A stretch of 64,000 nt of DNA from Symbiodinium microadriaticum (lineage: Eukaryota; Sar; Dinophyceae; Suessiales; Symbiodiniaceae): contig LSRX01000254.1 of the NCBI GenBank assembly GCA_001939145.1, positions 650,337 to 714,336 on the forward strand, written 5' to 3'. A program made the position numbers and the translations under genes. Positions within the stretch are counted from its first letter, which is position 1. Every line of letters starts with the position of its first letter. This document shows, piece by piece, positions 41,901 through 53,306 of the stretch. The notes under the pieces are model-generated. The model ran no database searches. It saw only the letters and a program-made list of their open reading frames with translations, and was not told the DNA's origin.

Positions 41901-42948
41901 CCGCTCAGTGCACAAAGCGGCCATGGAGAGATGCTTTGCTCTTGTGCGCCAAAGATCGAGAGCCAGGCACCAACAGAGGATCTGTAGCCTGTGGGCTTGC
42001 GCATGGTTTCTAGCCATTGATAGCAGAACACAGCCATGCACAGCAAGTTTGAGTATGTCGGCTCGTGAGGCGAGGGTCGTTGACATTCGGGTGGCTCGCC
42101 AGTCCCCAGGGCGGATTAGAAAGTGTAAGAAGAGGTTCTATGCCTCTTGGTTTGTCCATTGCGAGCTGAGTCGTTGTGCCAGGTTCTGGCCCCATGCACG
42201 CTGAAGGCGGAGGTCCAGGTGCCGGAGAGTCCGCAAGTTGTTGTCGTAGAGACCTTCCGGGACCTACAAATGGCCAGCAATCACCAATGCTTGTCCTTAG
42301 AAGACTTCCATATGCTCTCTAACCCACAAAATATCCGTGCCTCTTCCTGTCCTCAGGTCCTCTCTCCGAAGAGGCTCTCCGACCCTGGCCTCTTGGAGAG
42401 AAAGCGGATACAATGAAGAAGCCTGAGAATTACAAGTGTTGGGGCGTATGGGGTTTAGGGCTTTCAGGTGTTTGGTGCTTGAGGGCCCGGATTTGCTTTC
42501 GGAGAAGGTGCTGACTGCTTCATTGTGTGAGCGCTCACGCGTGTTTCAACGTTTACATCCCCAAGAAAGAGGGTAAGCCTGTGCTAGCTGTAAGCAAGTG
42601 CCGCGCGAGGGTCTGCAACCAGGCTATCCAGAGACCACTTTGACACCACCATCTTTCCTTCATCCTGATGCGATTCCGGACCTTTTTGAAGCCTCTTGCA
42701 GCTTGGTCGCAGGGCTTGGTCCAATTGCTAGGCCGCCAATGGCTGTTAGTGTTCTCGAGACATGCCCTTGCCTTCCATGCAGCCTTTTGTGAGACGTCGA
42801 TGTTCATGTCAAGGCTTAGTAGTGGAAGGAAGTCCCCGATGTCAAGCCAAGCAGACTCGTATAGTATATTCTGGGATCAGGATACCTTTTGCCTCGGGGC
42901 CGGAACTAGAGTAGAGAACCGATTTCGCCGCTTAACCTCAGGCTAAAG
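38906..42948. other. No gene recognised
   Basis: Many overlapping frames without motifs. The stretch at 40189-40230 (DASRIAASAQQLSGSRD) ends at a perfect GTAAGT and may be a small exon. A Pro/Ala/Lys-rich frame lies at 39945-39995. A 7-bp hairpin around TCCACGC lies near 40609. Confidence 0.3.
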
Positions 42949-43125
42949 GAAACGAGCTCTGAACCGTTGGCACCAAGCCAAAAGCCAAGAGGCTCTAGGC
43001 CCGGTGGGGATGCCTGAATCCGAGAGGCAGCACAAGTTCCGGCTCTCTCGGGCTGCTCATGGATGCCACGGATCCATCCTGCTTGCCCCTGGTACGAGAT
43101 TGCTGAGTGTCCAAGGGTCTTTTCT
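42949..43125 (+). CDS. Unknown protein, candidate exon with GTAAGT donor
   Basis: A 58-codon open stretch plus two bases ends at a perfect GTAAGT (43126-43131). It includes ALNRWHQAKSQEALGPVG, MPESERQHKFRLSRAAHG and GSILLAPGTRLLSVQGSF. The left border uses CTAAAG, a weak acceptor, and the Met at about 43013 could instead be a start. The opposite-strand frame 42906-43400 overlaps and is considered a shadow. Confidence 0.4.
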
Positions 43126-43261
43126 GTAAGTGGTCGGGGCTGAGGTTTTGCGCAAGATCGTACGGGGAAGGCCCGGGGAAGGCTCCGGGCCTGTATAGAC
43201 TTACGGCATGGACTCTGATTGCACAGCGAGGGCTGGGCCGTGGTTTGATTGCTTTTCGCAG

Positions 43262-43307
43262 AGTCGTCCAAAGAGCAGAGAGCTGGGATGCAGCAGCTAC
43301 TCCTTAG
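43262..43307 (+). CDS. Unknown protein, possible terminal exon
   Basis: After GCTTTTCGCAG one base completes the codon left open at 43125, and the frame then reads VVQRAESWDAAATP to a TAG at 43305-43307. The intron would be 136 bases, GT-AG. Short, so only moderately supported by phase. Confidence 0.3.
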
Positions 43308-44106
43308 AGCGTAGTTTTCTACGTTCCACCAAACAAACCCAAGCATCGACGCAGTGGTGATTGGCTCGGTGGTAGACCAAAGAGACACGGCACTGTGCAT
43401 ATGCGAAGGCGTTCCTTGTTGGATGGACAGGGGGACGGGAGAAGATGTAATTGCGCGTTCAACCCGGCGGAACGATCACCACTCCCGTAGTACGGGTTCT
43501 GCCTGCAAGCTATTACTGGTGCAACTGTAGTCGCAAGACACGGCCTCAAGACAATAAAAAGCATTCTAGCATGTTCTAGCTTCTGACGATGCGGGACACA
43601 GCATCGTGTGCGTGCTTCGTATGCCACTGCACATGATCATGCAGGCAAGCGGTGTTTAGGGGATTTTGAGAGTCGTGGGCTTCAGTTCTACGGAGTGCTG
43701 GCCAAGCGGCGCATCCAGACACTCCCCGGATCATGGCACCGGAGCAATGCTCAACAATGACTGCCCATGAATCTCATACAAAGCCGGCCTAACCATAGCT
43801 GGAGCCCGCAAGTTCGTGCTCTGACACCCATGACGGGACCCTGAACATCGCTTCGTCTGGAACACGGCTCCTGGTTAGCGTTTCCAGGCTTTCACAGACT
43901 TGGGCCCGGGCATGTGTTGCATACAAAGTTGGCACGGCATGCTGGCTGCAGGTTCGTCTTGCCTCCCCTGTGGCAAAAGGTTGGGAGCATAAGACATGTT
44001 GGAATGGCTGAGGCACATGAAGGTTTTGGATTCATCTCCTGGCTCTACTCCTTTGTACCGTCAGGATACTGCTGTTTGCTGCGTGTTGAGCACATTCGCT
44101 GTTCAG
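43308..44106. other. No gene recognised
   Basis: Only short unsupported frames on either strand. Confidence 0.35.
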
Positions 44107-44244
44107 AAGCATCGGGCCATGTGAGGTGTGGGTCGCTGAGCCTAGTCTAATCCCGTACGCCTGGCCAAGGATTGTAAAGACGATTGAACGACGAGGGGCC
44201 ATTCCTGAGTGGAACGAGGCATGCCGTCAGCATTCAGAGCAGCT
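44107..44244 (+). CDS. Unknown protein, candidate exon with GTAAGT donor
   Basis: From a CTGTTCAG acceptor to a perfect GTAAGT, 45 codons plus partial codons at each end, reading SIGPCEVWVAEPSLIPYAWP, then RIVKTIERRGAIPEWNEACR. The composition, with Trp, Pro and alternating charges, is strongly protein-like. No phase-matching next exon was found within 400 bases. Family unknown. Confidence 0.42.
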
Positions 44245-45760
44245 GTAAGTGACCAAGAACTCAGCAAGGCCACCCGCAAATCACAAACAGTTTGCTGAAC
44301 CAACGATGGCAGATTGTGCTGAAGTGCCGTCTCATTCATTCGGCTCGGTCGCTCGGTAGAGCTTGATCCGGGAATTAACGAAGCAGAATGTGATTAGTAT
44401 GCTGCGCGCGAAGCAGGTCGCTCCCGAAGGAAAGCGGGTAAGCAAATATGCAACTCGGACGCAAGTGATATAAGCGCAAGCGGCGTCGTGCCTGTGCACC
44501 TTGTTTACTTCACCAGGTATTTCGTACATAGGACATGAGCTGCTGTATGGCCGGTGCCCGTGAGGACGACCTAGGTGTAGCCTTGCAACAGTTGGGCAGT
44601 GCGCAGAAGGCTACTCGAACACAGGCGTGATTCCCAACCCTGCCAACTGGTCTGCCGTTGTGTCATGATAGGTCGGTCGGTCGGTAGGTCCGTAGGTCGG
44701 CAGGTCGGTAGGTCGGCAGGTGGGTAGGTCGGTTGGTCGGTTGGTCGGTCGGTCGGTCGGTGTCGCTCGGTGTCTGTCGGTGGGCGGGTGGTGGGTGGTT
44801 GGTGGGTAGGTCGCTCACATGTAATTCTATTTGTGTCACAACTGTGTGTATTCGTGACAGATGATGCTTCTCTGAAATTTCCGGCACATCCCTGAGAGCT
44901 GACAGGACCGAGTTACGGAGGTCAACGGCGAAGGTGGCGAGAGCGAAGAGTTGATGGAGCGTTTGCTCAGTTCCTTGGACTTGTCATCCCGGGGCGTTAG
45001 GGAGGCGAACAGCCTCACGTGGAGTGCCCGAGTTGCGGGAGTCCAAATCCTTAATGCAAAGACGACGCCGTTTTTCACGTTCCACACCTTGCACTTTCCT
45101 GCGAAAGCAAGCAGTACCGATGGCCCCGAAGCTACATGGTCCTGATGAAAGCACATTGAGGCTTGGACCTCACGCTGTTTACCATCACCGTCCAAAGACC
45201 GGAGGCAAGCGTTCACGCTCGGCTTGCACTTTCGAGTTGGCTGTTTCTTCGATTGTATGAGAGGGGACCTGTGACCTTTTGCACGAAGTCAAGGCATTCT
45301 GGACTGCCGTAGCACTCAGGGGAATTTAAGGCGTTCTTGGGTTGAATCGGGAAGGGAGAACAGAACGCCAGAGAACCCCCAAGTTGAGAATTCCTGCAAG
45401 CAGAAAGCTCCAGTTGTTCCCGGTGAGACGACCTTTGCCAGGCGCGGCTCGTGAAATTGCATTTGCCCGGCGACACGGGCATGAGCGTGGACTGTGAGTG
45501 CCTGGGTCGGCGATTTAGCACCTGTGGGATTCTGAAGTGTTTTGTTGTCTTTGTCGGAACCAGGAGTTCGTTTGGAGCCACCTATAAGTCGATGTAAAGC
45601 CCCGAACCTTGATAATGGCACTCAAGCTGCTCAGTATCAGTGCTCGAGCGTTGGACTGGAGAAGCAAAAGCAGGAAACAATCAAGTTTGCTTAATTTACC
45701 TTCACCTTCAACTCCCTATCCGTGGGTCCGTGGGGGGACTCCCTGTAGCCCTACTGTCAG
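44245..45760. other. No gene recognised apart from a GGTC/GGTA repeat
   Basis: Frames on both strands at 44836-45260 overlap. The minus one (VLLAFAGKCKVWNVKNGVVF) is mildly protein-like. Confidence 0.3.
44666..44815. repeat. GGTC / GGTA / GGGT tetranucleotide repeat
   Basis: Degenerate tetramer array based on GGTCGGTA, one strand strongly G+T rich. Confidence 0.9.
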
Positions 45761-45845
45761 GAAAGCAAAATCTGCGGTGCCTTGGATCAGTCGGATCTCC
45801 AATGGGCTGCTCAAGAGCTGGAATGAGGACATGCCGGAGCAGTCG
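45761..45845 (+). CDS. PDZ-like domain, first exon
   Basis: After CTACTGTCAG the frame reads KAKSAVPWISRISNGLLKSW, then NEDMPEQS, ending at a GC-type donor (TCG/GCTACT). It matches the first half of the PDZ-like domains common in dinoflagellate proteins, where a hydrophobic strand, Gly-Leu and Trp-Asn precede an Asn-Pro-rich turn. PDZ domains bind C-terminal tails of partner proteins. The frame is open well upstream (from 45609), so the exon may begin earlier. Confidence 0.55.
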
Positions 45846-45954
45846 GCTACTTGGTCGTACCTTAGCCTCCAGCATCCTGGGGGTTCGAAGCCGTCCCAAG
45901 CCTGCAGATGTCAGAAGAAGTGCCAGCAACACAGAAGAAGCTTTGCTGGTAGAG

Positions 45955-46134
45955 GTTGCAGTCCACGACCGAATCGTCTCCGTGAATGGATGCGCCGGCT
46001 CGAGCGAGCTCATCCTGGATCGGCCCACCGGCACAAGAGGGCCTGCGATGCACAGATACTGCCGCTTTATGCATGCGAGTCTGATCATGCTACCATCGGA
46101 GAGGCCGTTGTTTGTCAGCGTGTTGGAGTCTTAG
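45955..46134 (+). CDS. PDZ-like domain, second exon
   Basis: After GGTAGAG the frame reads VAVHDRIVSVNGCAGSSELI, then LDRPTG. Joined in phase 0 to 45845 across a 109-base GC-AG intron it gives WNEDMPEQSVAVHDRIVSVN without any gap, the spacing found in intact PDZ-like domains (Trp-Asn, turn, Val-x-Val, Asp-Arg-Ile-Val, Val-Asn-Gly). The usual Gly before Asp-Arg-Ile is His here. The frame stays open to a TAG at 46132-46134, but the last 30 residues look less conserved and another donor may be used. Confidence 0.55.
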   Translation, partial: VAVHDRIVSVNGCAGSSELILDRPTGTRGPAMHRYCRFMHASLIMLPSERPLFVSVLES

Positions 46135-46250
46135 CAGGCAAAAGGTAGAAGCTAAACAGGGGGCAGGGCTGCAGTGGGCGAAGGATAAGGCTAGTTGAGG
46201 CTTGCTGCTTGCTGGTATGAACAGGCTCAGGTGGGACGAGGCAGTCACTT

Positions 46251-46544
46251 GTGCCAGTAGGTTACAGCCAGTGGACATCTTTCGACGAAAAGATTCGGCT
46301 TTGGAGGTTGGCATTGGCAGAGAAGACGATCGAACTCCTGGCGCTTCGGCCGAGAAGTCAATACTGTCCAGGTCGAACGTCGGAGGTTGCTATGAGGAAA
46401 GGCGCCACAGAATGCGCTCGGAACATGGCTTCGGTGATGCAAGGATGGGGTGGCTTGCGGAACAAGGGGTGTAAAACCGCCAGGTTATTATGGTGGTTAG
46501 GTGTTTTCGCGGGTGGTCAGCAAGCATTGCGAGCTCATCTCTAG
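46251..46544 (+). CDS. Candidate reading frame downstream of the PDZ-like exons
   Basis: 97 codons containing SFDEKIRLWRLALAEKTIEL, then TSEVAMRKGATECARNMASV, helix-like and charged. It lies 120 bases after the PDZ-like exon and could be a further exon of that gene. No acceptor-donor-phase set was established, and a second frame is also open over 46202-46474. Confidence 0.28.
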   Translation: MPVGYSQWTSFDEKIRLWRLALAEKTIELLALRPRSQYCPGRTSEVAMRKGATECARNMASVMQGWGGLRNKGCKTARLLWWLGVFAGGQQALRAHL

Positions 46545-49500
46545 TGCAGCCCACACCATAATTTCAACCCGAGTGCTTGCAAGTATCCGCAGGAGCCTGC
46601 ATCCCTTTCACTTTAGTCCATGCTCCAGCGGCCCCGAGTGATTTTCTCATGAGGTGCTGCACTATGCCATCGAATCCTGAGCGAGTCTCACCAGCTTGGT
46701 GACATCGCCGGCTCATCACAGGGGGGGCCCTGAAACAAAGGTTTTGGTGTTGGGGGGTGGAGGACAATATGTATACGATGGAGGCGGCTATAATGAGATG
46801 CCATTCACAGCTTTTCCAACATGCAATGTAGGAACAAGGTGGAACGCTTCCATTTGTCCTTGACGCAACTGTTGAAGCCAGGAAAAGGCTGATATGGACC
46901 CTCAGCAGCGGCGACCACTCTCATGCTGTCTACACAACTTTCACGTTAGAGGTGATGCCCAGATGCAATGCTTGAGATATCAACGCACTACTACTGTAGC
47001 TGCCAGCTGCTCTTGGATGAGACTTCACAGCCACGTCTCACCACATCTGCTCAGATGCCGCGCGCCTGCACCCTCGCAGAACCGAAGTGAATGACCGACT
47101 CAGCCAAGCTCAATTATTTGTACTTGAATTTGGGGGCGGGCCGGGCTTGAAATTGGGCATTCAGCGGCTGCAGATGCAGCTGTGAACCCCGCTCAAAGTA
47201 AAAAGAAGCCATGCTTGCGAAGCGACGCTGACCCTTACAGTAGCTGGCTATTTTTGTCTCTTCCCGCTCTCGCTCGTTCTTGCCACTCTTCATGCATCCT
47301 TTCTCCCTGTCTTTCTCGGTAGCTCCAAACATTCTATAGCTTACGAGCATATGCGAATGTACTATGTTTGTTTCCGGGCTTGTGTCACCTCCTGCGCGCT
47401 GCGTTTCTTACAGGTTACATGGCTCGCGAAGATATCATACATGGGCGCTGGGGATGGGGCGGTTGTTCAGGATGGCATTGTCCGAACTGCGAAAAGCGGA
47501 AAATGCATGCGAAGGTATTAGAGCAAACGAAAGCAGCCAAGGAGCAAGGGACCCAAGGGCCTGAGACCATGGTTTCGTAAGGGTCTGAGCTGGGGCAGGC
47601 AGGATTTGGAAGGCAGATCGGGGCCCCCAGACGTGCAGGTGTTCTCGCTGGTCGCATCTGTCGGGGGGCCGAAGGTCTTGTTGAGCCACCTGCAGACACT
47701 CAGGGCACCTTGGCAGCAACACAGTTCCTTCTGCGAGCCCTTACAGGATGCACTAGCTTTTATCACCGTCGAGTCCCCACTTCCTCTATGCGCTAGGCAA
47801 GGGATGGTCCACCCCAAGCCAGCATTTGGCGGTAGACCTTAGTGCTGCTGTGATGCGAGTAGACGAGAGACCTACGTTTCCTGGGCTGCACCGTGCTCCA
47901 CATCTTCTCTGACTCGCTTCAAACCAGATCCCTCCCAGCGGGTATGCAGATATTTGTCGCAGTGTGTTGCATACTGCATGCTCGCCAGCGCAACAGGGAG
48001 AGCGAGAGAGAGGGAGAGAGATAGAGAGCGAGAGAGACGCAGACCGAGGGGGTTGGCCTACGGGCCGAGGGACCCAGTCCCCAAACCCCAAGCAAGCAAG
48101 CAGGCAAGAGCGAGAGAGAGAAAAAAAAAAAAGAGAGCGGGCAAGGGGGGCCACCCTCTTGCCCATAACCCTGCAGAAAGAAAGAGAAAAAGAGAGAGGG
48201 AGGGAGAGAAACACCTCGAAAAGGACACAATCATTCCTAGATAGGTCCCGCGACCCGTTTACGACCACAGCCACTACCTTGCAGTAGGGCTGCCTTATCT
48301 TCAGGACAGGCACATTCCGGCACTTATGCAGGCTTCTGACTGCCAATGCCGGCGAGAGCGTGATAGGGCTTCTTTGTCCGGATCCTGGTCCAAGGCTCTT
48401 GCTCAACTGTGTGGTTAAACTTGCATTGGCAACGGCAAGTCTCATGTCATGTGCGCACTCCCAACAGTGGTGTGGTGTAGCTTTGAGAACCTCCGGAAAG
48501 AAGCAAGCTCTCCACGATTGGGGGGCTGTTGGGCAAGAGATCATGGAATCAACTTTAAGGGAGATGAATGGTCACCCAAGGACGGCCCAGCAGCCAGGTT
48601 TTGACAACACTTCACACGCGAATACTCCTTTCGTATGTCCGTGTTTTTGTTAACGATTCGCTCTGTGTGTGTGTGTGTAACCGCCCAAAACCGTTGCCCG
48701 CAGGAGAAGAAGTGTTTTGCCGGAGAGTTACTGTTCGCCAAGGCAGCCGGTACGACTCCACAGTGGATGACCCAAGCAATCCAAAGGCCGTCGATCGTGG
48801 GAGCCTGTTGCAAGCTGTAGAGGTGGGAGTTGCAAGCCAGAGCTGCAAGTGGCAAAACAAAGATACGGTCCACCGCATATGCAACAGCAGCCTGCAAATT
48901 GTGTAACTATGAGTTTGCAAAGCCTCTTGCAGGTTTTCTGCGTGTTCCGCGACTTTCAAGCCATTCCTCTCTACCTGGCGGAGATATCGGCGGCGTGAGT
49001 TTTCGGGCAATGTAGGTTTTCTGGGCTGCCAGGGCCCCTAGCTGTGAGACTATGCCCGCGGTTCCGAGGTTGGCATCTCAGGTCTAGTTGGACTGTTTGG
49101 CTTGGGCCGTGCATCGCCCAAACTCCAGCCAAACTTCAGTGTCTCGCCACGACTCATGTAGAAGCTGGTGGAACTTTGCAGGTTACCTTTAAATCAGATG
49201 TACAAGTTAATGGCAGTACATGCAGGACACGTATTAAGCCCTAGCGAAACGAGTCTCTGCAACTCTGGAAGCCGTGTATGCTTGGATGTTGATGATGCTT
49301 TATGCTTTTTGAAGGTGGGTAGAGGTTACAAAGCAAAGAGACCAGTAGAAATGAGCATGTTTCAGGTTTCAAGATGTCGACCTAGGAGCGCCGGCCGAGA
49401 TTTCCCCAAGTTATATGGCCCCACTACAATCGGATGCCACCGATGTAGGGCTGCCTGGGTTGCTTCTCATTGTCAGCCGGAGTCTGGGGCCTCCTTGCAC

Positions 49501-50132
49501 ATGCCAAGGTGTGATGCTTATTCTGCTTCAGGTTGCATTCTGAAGGGTAAGTCGGGGCTGACGGTGCAGTTGTGGTTACGCCGAATCGGGCTGTGGGAAA
49601 GGCTCTTCGAAATGCAAATAAATTCAGAGTACAGTTCGTAGACGGCCAGTTTCATGCAAGGCTGCTGTCGGAAGCAGTTCAAGAGCAACCCAACTTTCAC
49701 TTAGGGTCGGCACGCCCAAGTGCACCAGCTGCAGAGTATACGCAGGGTTTTGAGACCAGTTCTGCCCACTGTGCCGGGCTTTGGGTTTCAGCTTAACCTG
49801 GGATGTCAGCTTAGGAATTTGCGAGTGAAGGTTCTGGCTTGGGGCTCAGGTTCGACGTTCACTCGAAGGAAAGATTCAGACAATTCTCGGCAGCTCGCGT
49901 CGCTCTTGAGTCGAAAGCTCGTAGTTTCACCGCACCAGCTCAGGAAACGGGGCAGACAACCCGCACTACCCGAACCTCGTAGCACCCGAAGCCAGTGCGG
50001 ACTTGAACTTAGGACACCGCTCGCAGAGGATCGCAAGCCCAGCAGTCCTTGCAAAGCCTACCACGCTGGTGCTAAAGACTTATTCCCGCGCATTTGCCAG
50101 CATTTGAACGATGCGGTCGTTTGAGGGTGCAG
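46545..50132. other. No recognised gene; purine-rich repeat inside
   Basis: Exon-like fragments: 47413-47515 + (Cys-rich GCSGWHCPNCEKRKMHAK before GTATTA), 49420-49553 + before GTAAGT, and 49590-49760 + (KFRVQFVDGQFHARLLSEAV). None could be joined reliably. Confidence 0.3.
47995..48215. repeat. GA-rich polypurine tract
   Basis: GAGAGA and GGAGAGA blocks with a run of A at 48120-48132; the long frames over it are low-complexity artefacts. Confidence 0.9.
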
Positions 50133-50227
50133 CGCCTGACAGCAGCACGGACAGCCCCAGTTCCAAGCTATGCTGCCGATATCCGCTCGTTATCTGAAAC
50201 AGCCTCGGCATCGATGGTGAAGTTGTG
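50133..50227 (+). CDS. Candidate exon, unknown protein
   Basis: 31 codons plus two bases between GGGTGCAG and a GTGAGT donor, reading RLTAARTAPVPSYAADIRSL, then SETASASMVKL. It lies just upstream of the coiled-coil-like exon at 50297 but the phases do not match directly, so an intermediate exon or separate genes are possible. Confidence 0.33.
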
Positions 50228-50296
50228 GTGAGTTTCCAGCAACTCTCGCATCCTGCACCACGGCGCAGCTGTCAGGGCCACCCTCCAGACCCCCAG

Positions 50297-50478
50297 GTGC
50301 GGAGTGCGCCCCCAAAGTTTGGCGTGACCTCCTGCAAAAAATGAAGGCACGAGAGGCAAGCCCTTCCGTGAAGCTGTTGCATTCGAAGCTTGAGCAGTTC
50401 AAAGCAGAAGTGCGAAGTGCAGCTGTCATTCGACGGGCTGAGACGTGCCGTAGATCGAGGCACTCGACCCAGGCATAG
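50297..50478 (+). CDS. Candidate terminal exon, helical charged protein
   Basis: After CAGACCCCCAG the frame reads AECAPKVWRDLLQKMKAREA, then SPSVKLLHSKLEQFKAEVRS and a basic tail, stopping at TAG 50476-50478. The heptad-like spacing of Leu, Val and charged residues suggests a coiled coil. The minus strand also has a long frame here (50190-50666) of poorer composition. Family unknown. Confidence 0.4.
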
Positions 50479-51584
50479 TTTAGGAACCCAAGACGCAAGG
50501 GCTGCAAGTTGTTTGCCGCCAGCAGGCCAAAAAGCCCCACATCTGAGCCCAACCATGTTGTCAGGACTCCATGTGCTAGACGAGAAGAACCAGGCAGATG
50601 GGTGCTGTAAGATGCTCTAAGCTGTGACTTCAGGCTTGAGACCTGCAAAGGGGTGCGACGCCTCAAAGAGGATTGTTCAAATAGAGCAGATTTTATTTAA
50701 GACGACATCTTTCAGTTAGCCCGGACAGGTCGAGCCGTTTTTTTCAGGAGTCTGGATGAAGTCAGATAGCACTCAACCTGAGACTTCGAGCGAAAATATG
50801 CCGATCCGCCAACCCACAGCATGACAGTAGGCCTGAAACCAAAAGTGTCGCAGCGGTGACGTTCCAGTTTGTCTGCCTGCCACTGCATCATTTCCGAAGC
50901 TTTTAACATTCAGATGGCCGGCAAACCAACACCGGTTCACTCCACGGGCAGATGCCCTGAAGCCACCAGCAATGCCTGCAACCCAGCCTCACCCCACTAC
51001 GCGCTGCTGCTTGACCCCCTGGAGCTTCAACAGCGCTCACCTAACGTCAAAGCCAAAGCAGCCCGCACGCTGAAACATCCAAGACGATGTCCGTGGCCAT
51101 GGCGCTTCACTCACATGCGGCTCCGAGGCGAAAACATGCCCAAACTCACCTTCGGTCCTTCTGCTCATGTCGTTGGAGCACTGTCGATTTGGCTAGCAGC
51201 TCTCATAGAAACGAGTAAAAGTGCTGGGCATCAAGGGTCGTGCTTTTTGGATGAGGTGCTTGCGCCACCCACATACTCGCACGTCGGGAACATGAGAATT
51301 TGAATGGCTTCGTAACTGCGATTTATCTCAAGCAACATGTAATGTTACTGACATGACTGCAACCGGCGTTTCTCACAGGAGCCTGGTATGAAGCTTTCAT
51401 GGTCGGGTTTCCAGGCTTCACGTCTCAGCCGAAATCTGCCAGGCCAGGTGCTGCAAAACCACTGGCAGTTCTGGAGGAGGAGGATCTGCTCAACAGCCGA
51501 GGTGGGCAATTAAAGGCTATTTAAATGGTGGTCTCAAGTGGGTGGAAGGCAGGTGCCTGTGACTTATCTCTCTCGGGCCTTTGC

Positions 51585-51735
51585 GTCTGTGTGTGTGTGT
51601 GTGCGGATGGAGGGACGGAGGGATGGAGGTATGTATGTAGTGTAGACCGCACCGCTCGAGGTAGCTAGGTAGGTAGGGAGGTAGGGGTAGGTGGGAAGAA
51701 GGTAGTTGGGGGGGGGGGGGGTTGTACGCAGGTAC
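51585..51735. repeat. GT and GGTA repeats ending in a G run
   Basis: GTGTGT, then GGAGG/GGTAGG units, then about fourteen G near 51708-51721. Confidence 0.9.
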
Positions 51736-52079
51736 TTAGGTTCCGTAGCTATGTAGATCGGCATGTATGCACGCATGCTGTATGCACATGTACATACTGA
51801 CACTGGTCTGTACATGCAGATGAAACCATTGACAGGTAGCAACTGTTCTGGCTTTGCTGAACATCATCCGGCCAGTTTGCGGACCGAGGCGTGGAGACTT
51901 CGCCCAACAGGCAAATCTCCGCCGCGACGTCCACAAGCAGTGGGGTGAAGGACATGGACACCGGAACGTACAGATTTCGACCAAAGTTCACAAGTTGATT
52001 CGGATGGGACATTTCTTCGGAAACACAACTGCTGTACAGCAGCCCAGGTCACTGGGAGTGGATCAACCTGGCAGTATGC

Positions 52080-52541
52080 ATGCCGTTGCGACAGCTCGGG
52101 GCTGGACAAGTTCACCCGCCCAAGGCCCCAAAATTAGCGTCAATCACCCACATCACGTGCCGTCCACTAAGCCAAGCCACATCATTGCAATTGAGATGCG
52201 ATGACGAAAGCAGAACATGCGCAGCCGAGTTCAAGGGTGCATGCCGAAATCAAGTCAACTCGCGTCAAGCAATCTCCTCCCTACCCCAGCAACTCGCTAT
52301 TCCGCCATTGCCTGTGCCAGCCTCAAGCCAAGTGCTTGCAGGAGATGCCGGTGTTATCGACTTCTCGAGGTTTGATGAGCCGCCAGAACTTCCAACAGGA
52401 CGCTTTGCTCCCATGCTTTCTGTGTCAAAAGAAGCTGCGAATTTGAGCAGAACCCACGAAGTGTACCTTCTGCTTCTGCTGTTTGGACATGCAGACGACT
52501 GCAGCTGGGTCAGCGCGGCACAGCTTGACCCAGGCCCGTGA
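52080..52541 (+). CDS. Candidate reading frame, unknown protein
   Basis: An open frame of 153 codons whose second half is protein-like: VIDFSRFDEPPELPTGRFAP, then MLSVSKEAANLSRTHEVY and a hydrophobic segment. Ends at TGA 52539-52541. The first half is less convincing, and an acceptor-like TTGCAG lies near 52340. No family recognised. Confidence 0.3.
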   Translation: MPLRQLGAGQVHPPKAPKLASITHITCRPLSQATSLQLRCDDESRTCAAEFKGACRNQVNSRQAISSLPQQLAIPPLPVPASSQVLAGDAGVIDFSRFDEPPELPTGRFAPMLSVSKEAANLSRTHEVYLLLLLFGHADDCSWVSAAQLDPGP

Positions 52542-53268
52542 ACTGGCATGAGGTTGGTGCCGACGGGTTTTATGTTATCATGTTTATTTCTACGAGCAGT
52601 TCAGCACCAAATATTCGTAAAAAATCCTCATGATAGCAGTTCCAATAATGTTAAGCGGCAAAGTCTGAATAATTATCAATAAGAACATACTTTCCAGCCG
52701 GTAGGAGATGTGGAGCCCGGAAGAAGCTGCGCACAAGCAGCGAGTCATTCCTTTGCTGTTCCTTGGCTTATGGACTTCTGGAGCTTTGAGATGTTGCGTT
52801 CGCAAGGCCTTGTGATGCCACGTTGTCTATCTTGCACAGTCTTGCCCATAGAATCATGGAGCTCATTAAGTAACACCCCCGAATGGGCAGTGTCACATGC
52901 CCACACGGGCCAAAACAGTCTGATGCTGCAGTTTGCCTCAAATATCCGCCTGCAAAGGCCACGGCTCCCGATATTCCCGAGGGCAAGGGGCTCCAAAAAA
53001 CCAGAGGTGCCGCCGCGTGCGTCCGAGTCTTACTAAGCTAGTAACAGTGACCGCAGATAGCTGCAACAAACACGAGTGATAGCGAATAACCATCCAGCGA
53101 CAATGACAATAGATTTGTCGAGACGGTACGAACAGAAATGGTGCTAGCCAGCGGATGATTATTTGTTGCCATTCCGACATCGCTTACAGAAGACCAGTAC
53201 TTTATTACTGTTACCATGATGATTGTTATTCTTATGATGGTGCTTATGTCTTTGCGTCGTCCTCGCAG

Positions 53269-53305
53269 CTAGTACTAGTACTAGTACTAGTACTAGTACT
53301 AGTAC
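53269..53305. repeat. TAGTAC hexanucleotide repeat
   Basis: About six units, ending at an N; the same hexamer recurs at 54580-54620 and about 54790-54820 inside the AGT block. Confidence 0.95.
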
Positions 53306-53306
53306 N
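53306..53306. other. Single ambiguous base at a repeat junction
   Basis: The N stands exactly between the TAGTAC repeat and the first unit of the 56-bp satellite, suggesting an assembly join or collapse. Confidence 0.9.

Larger units (their letters stand above)
50479..53268. other. No recognised gene apart from one candidate frame and a repeat
   Basis: The + frame 50869-51303 (144 codons) shows no motif. 53040-53270 has AT-rich ATGATTATT-like DNA before the compound repeat block. Confidence 0.3.
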
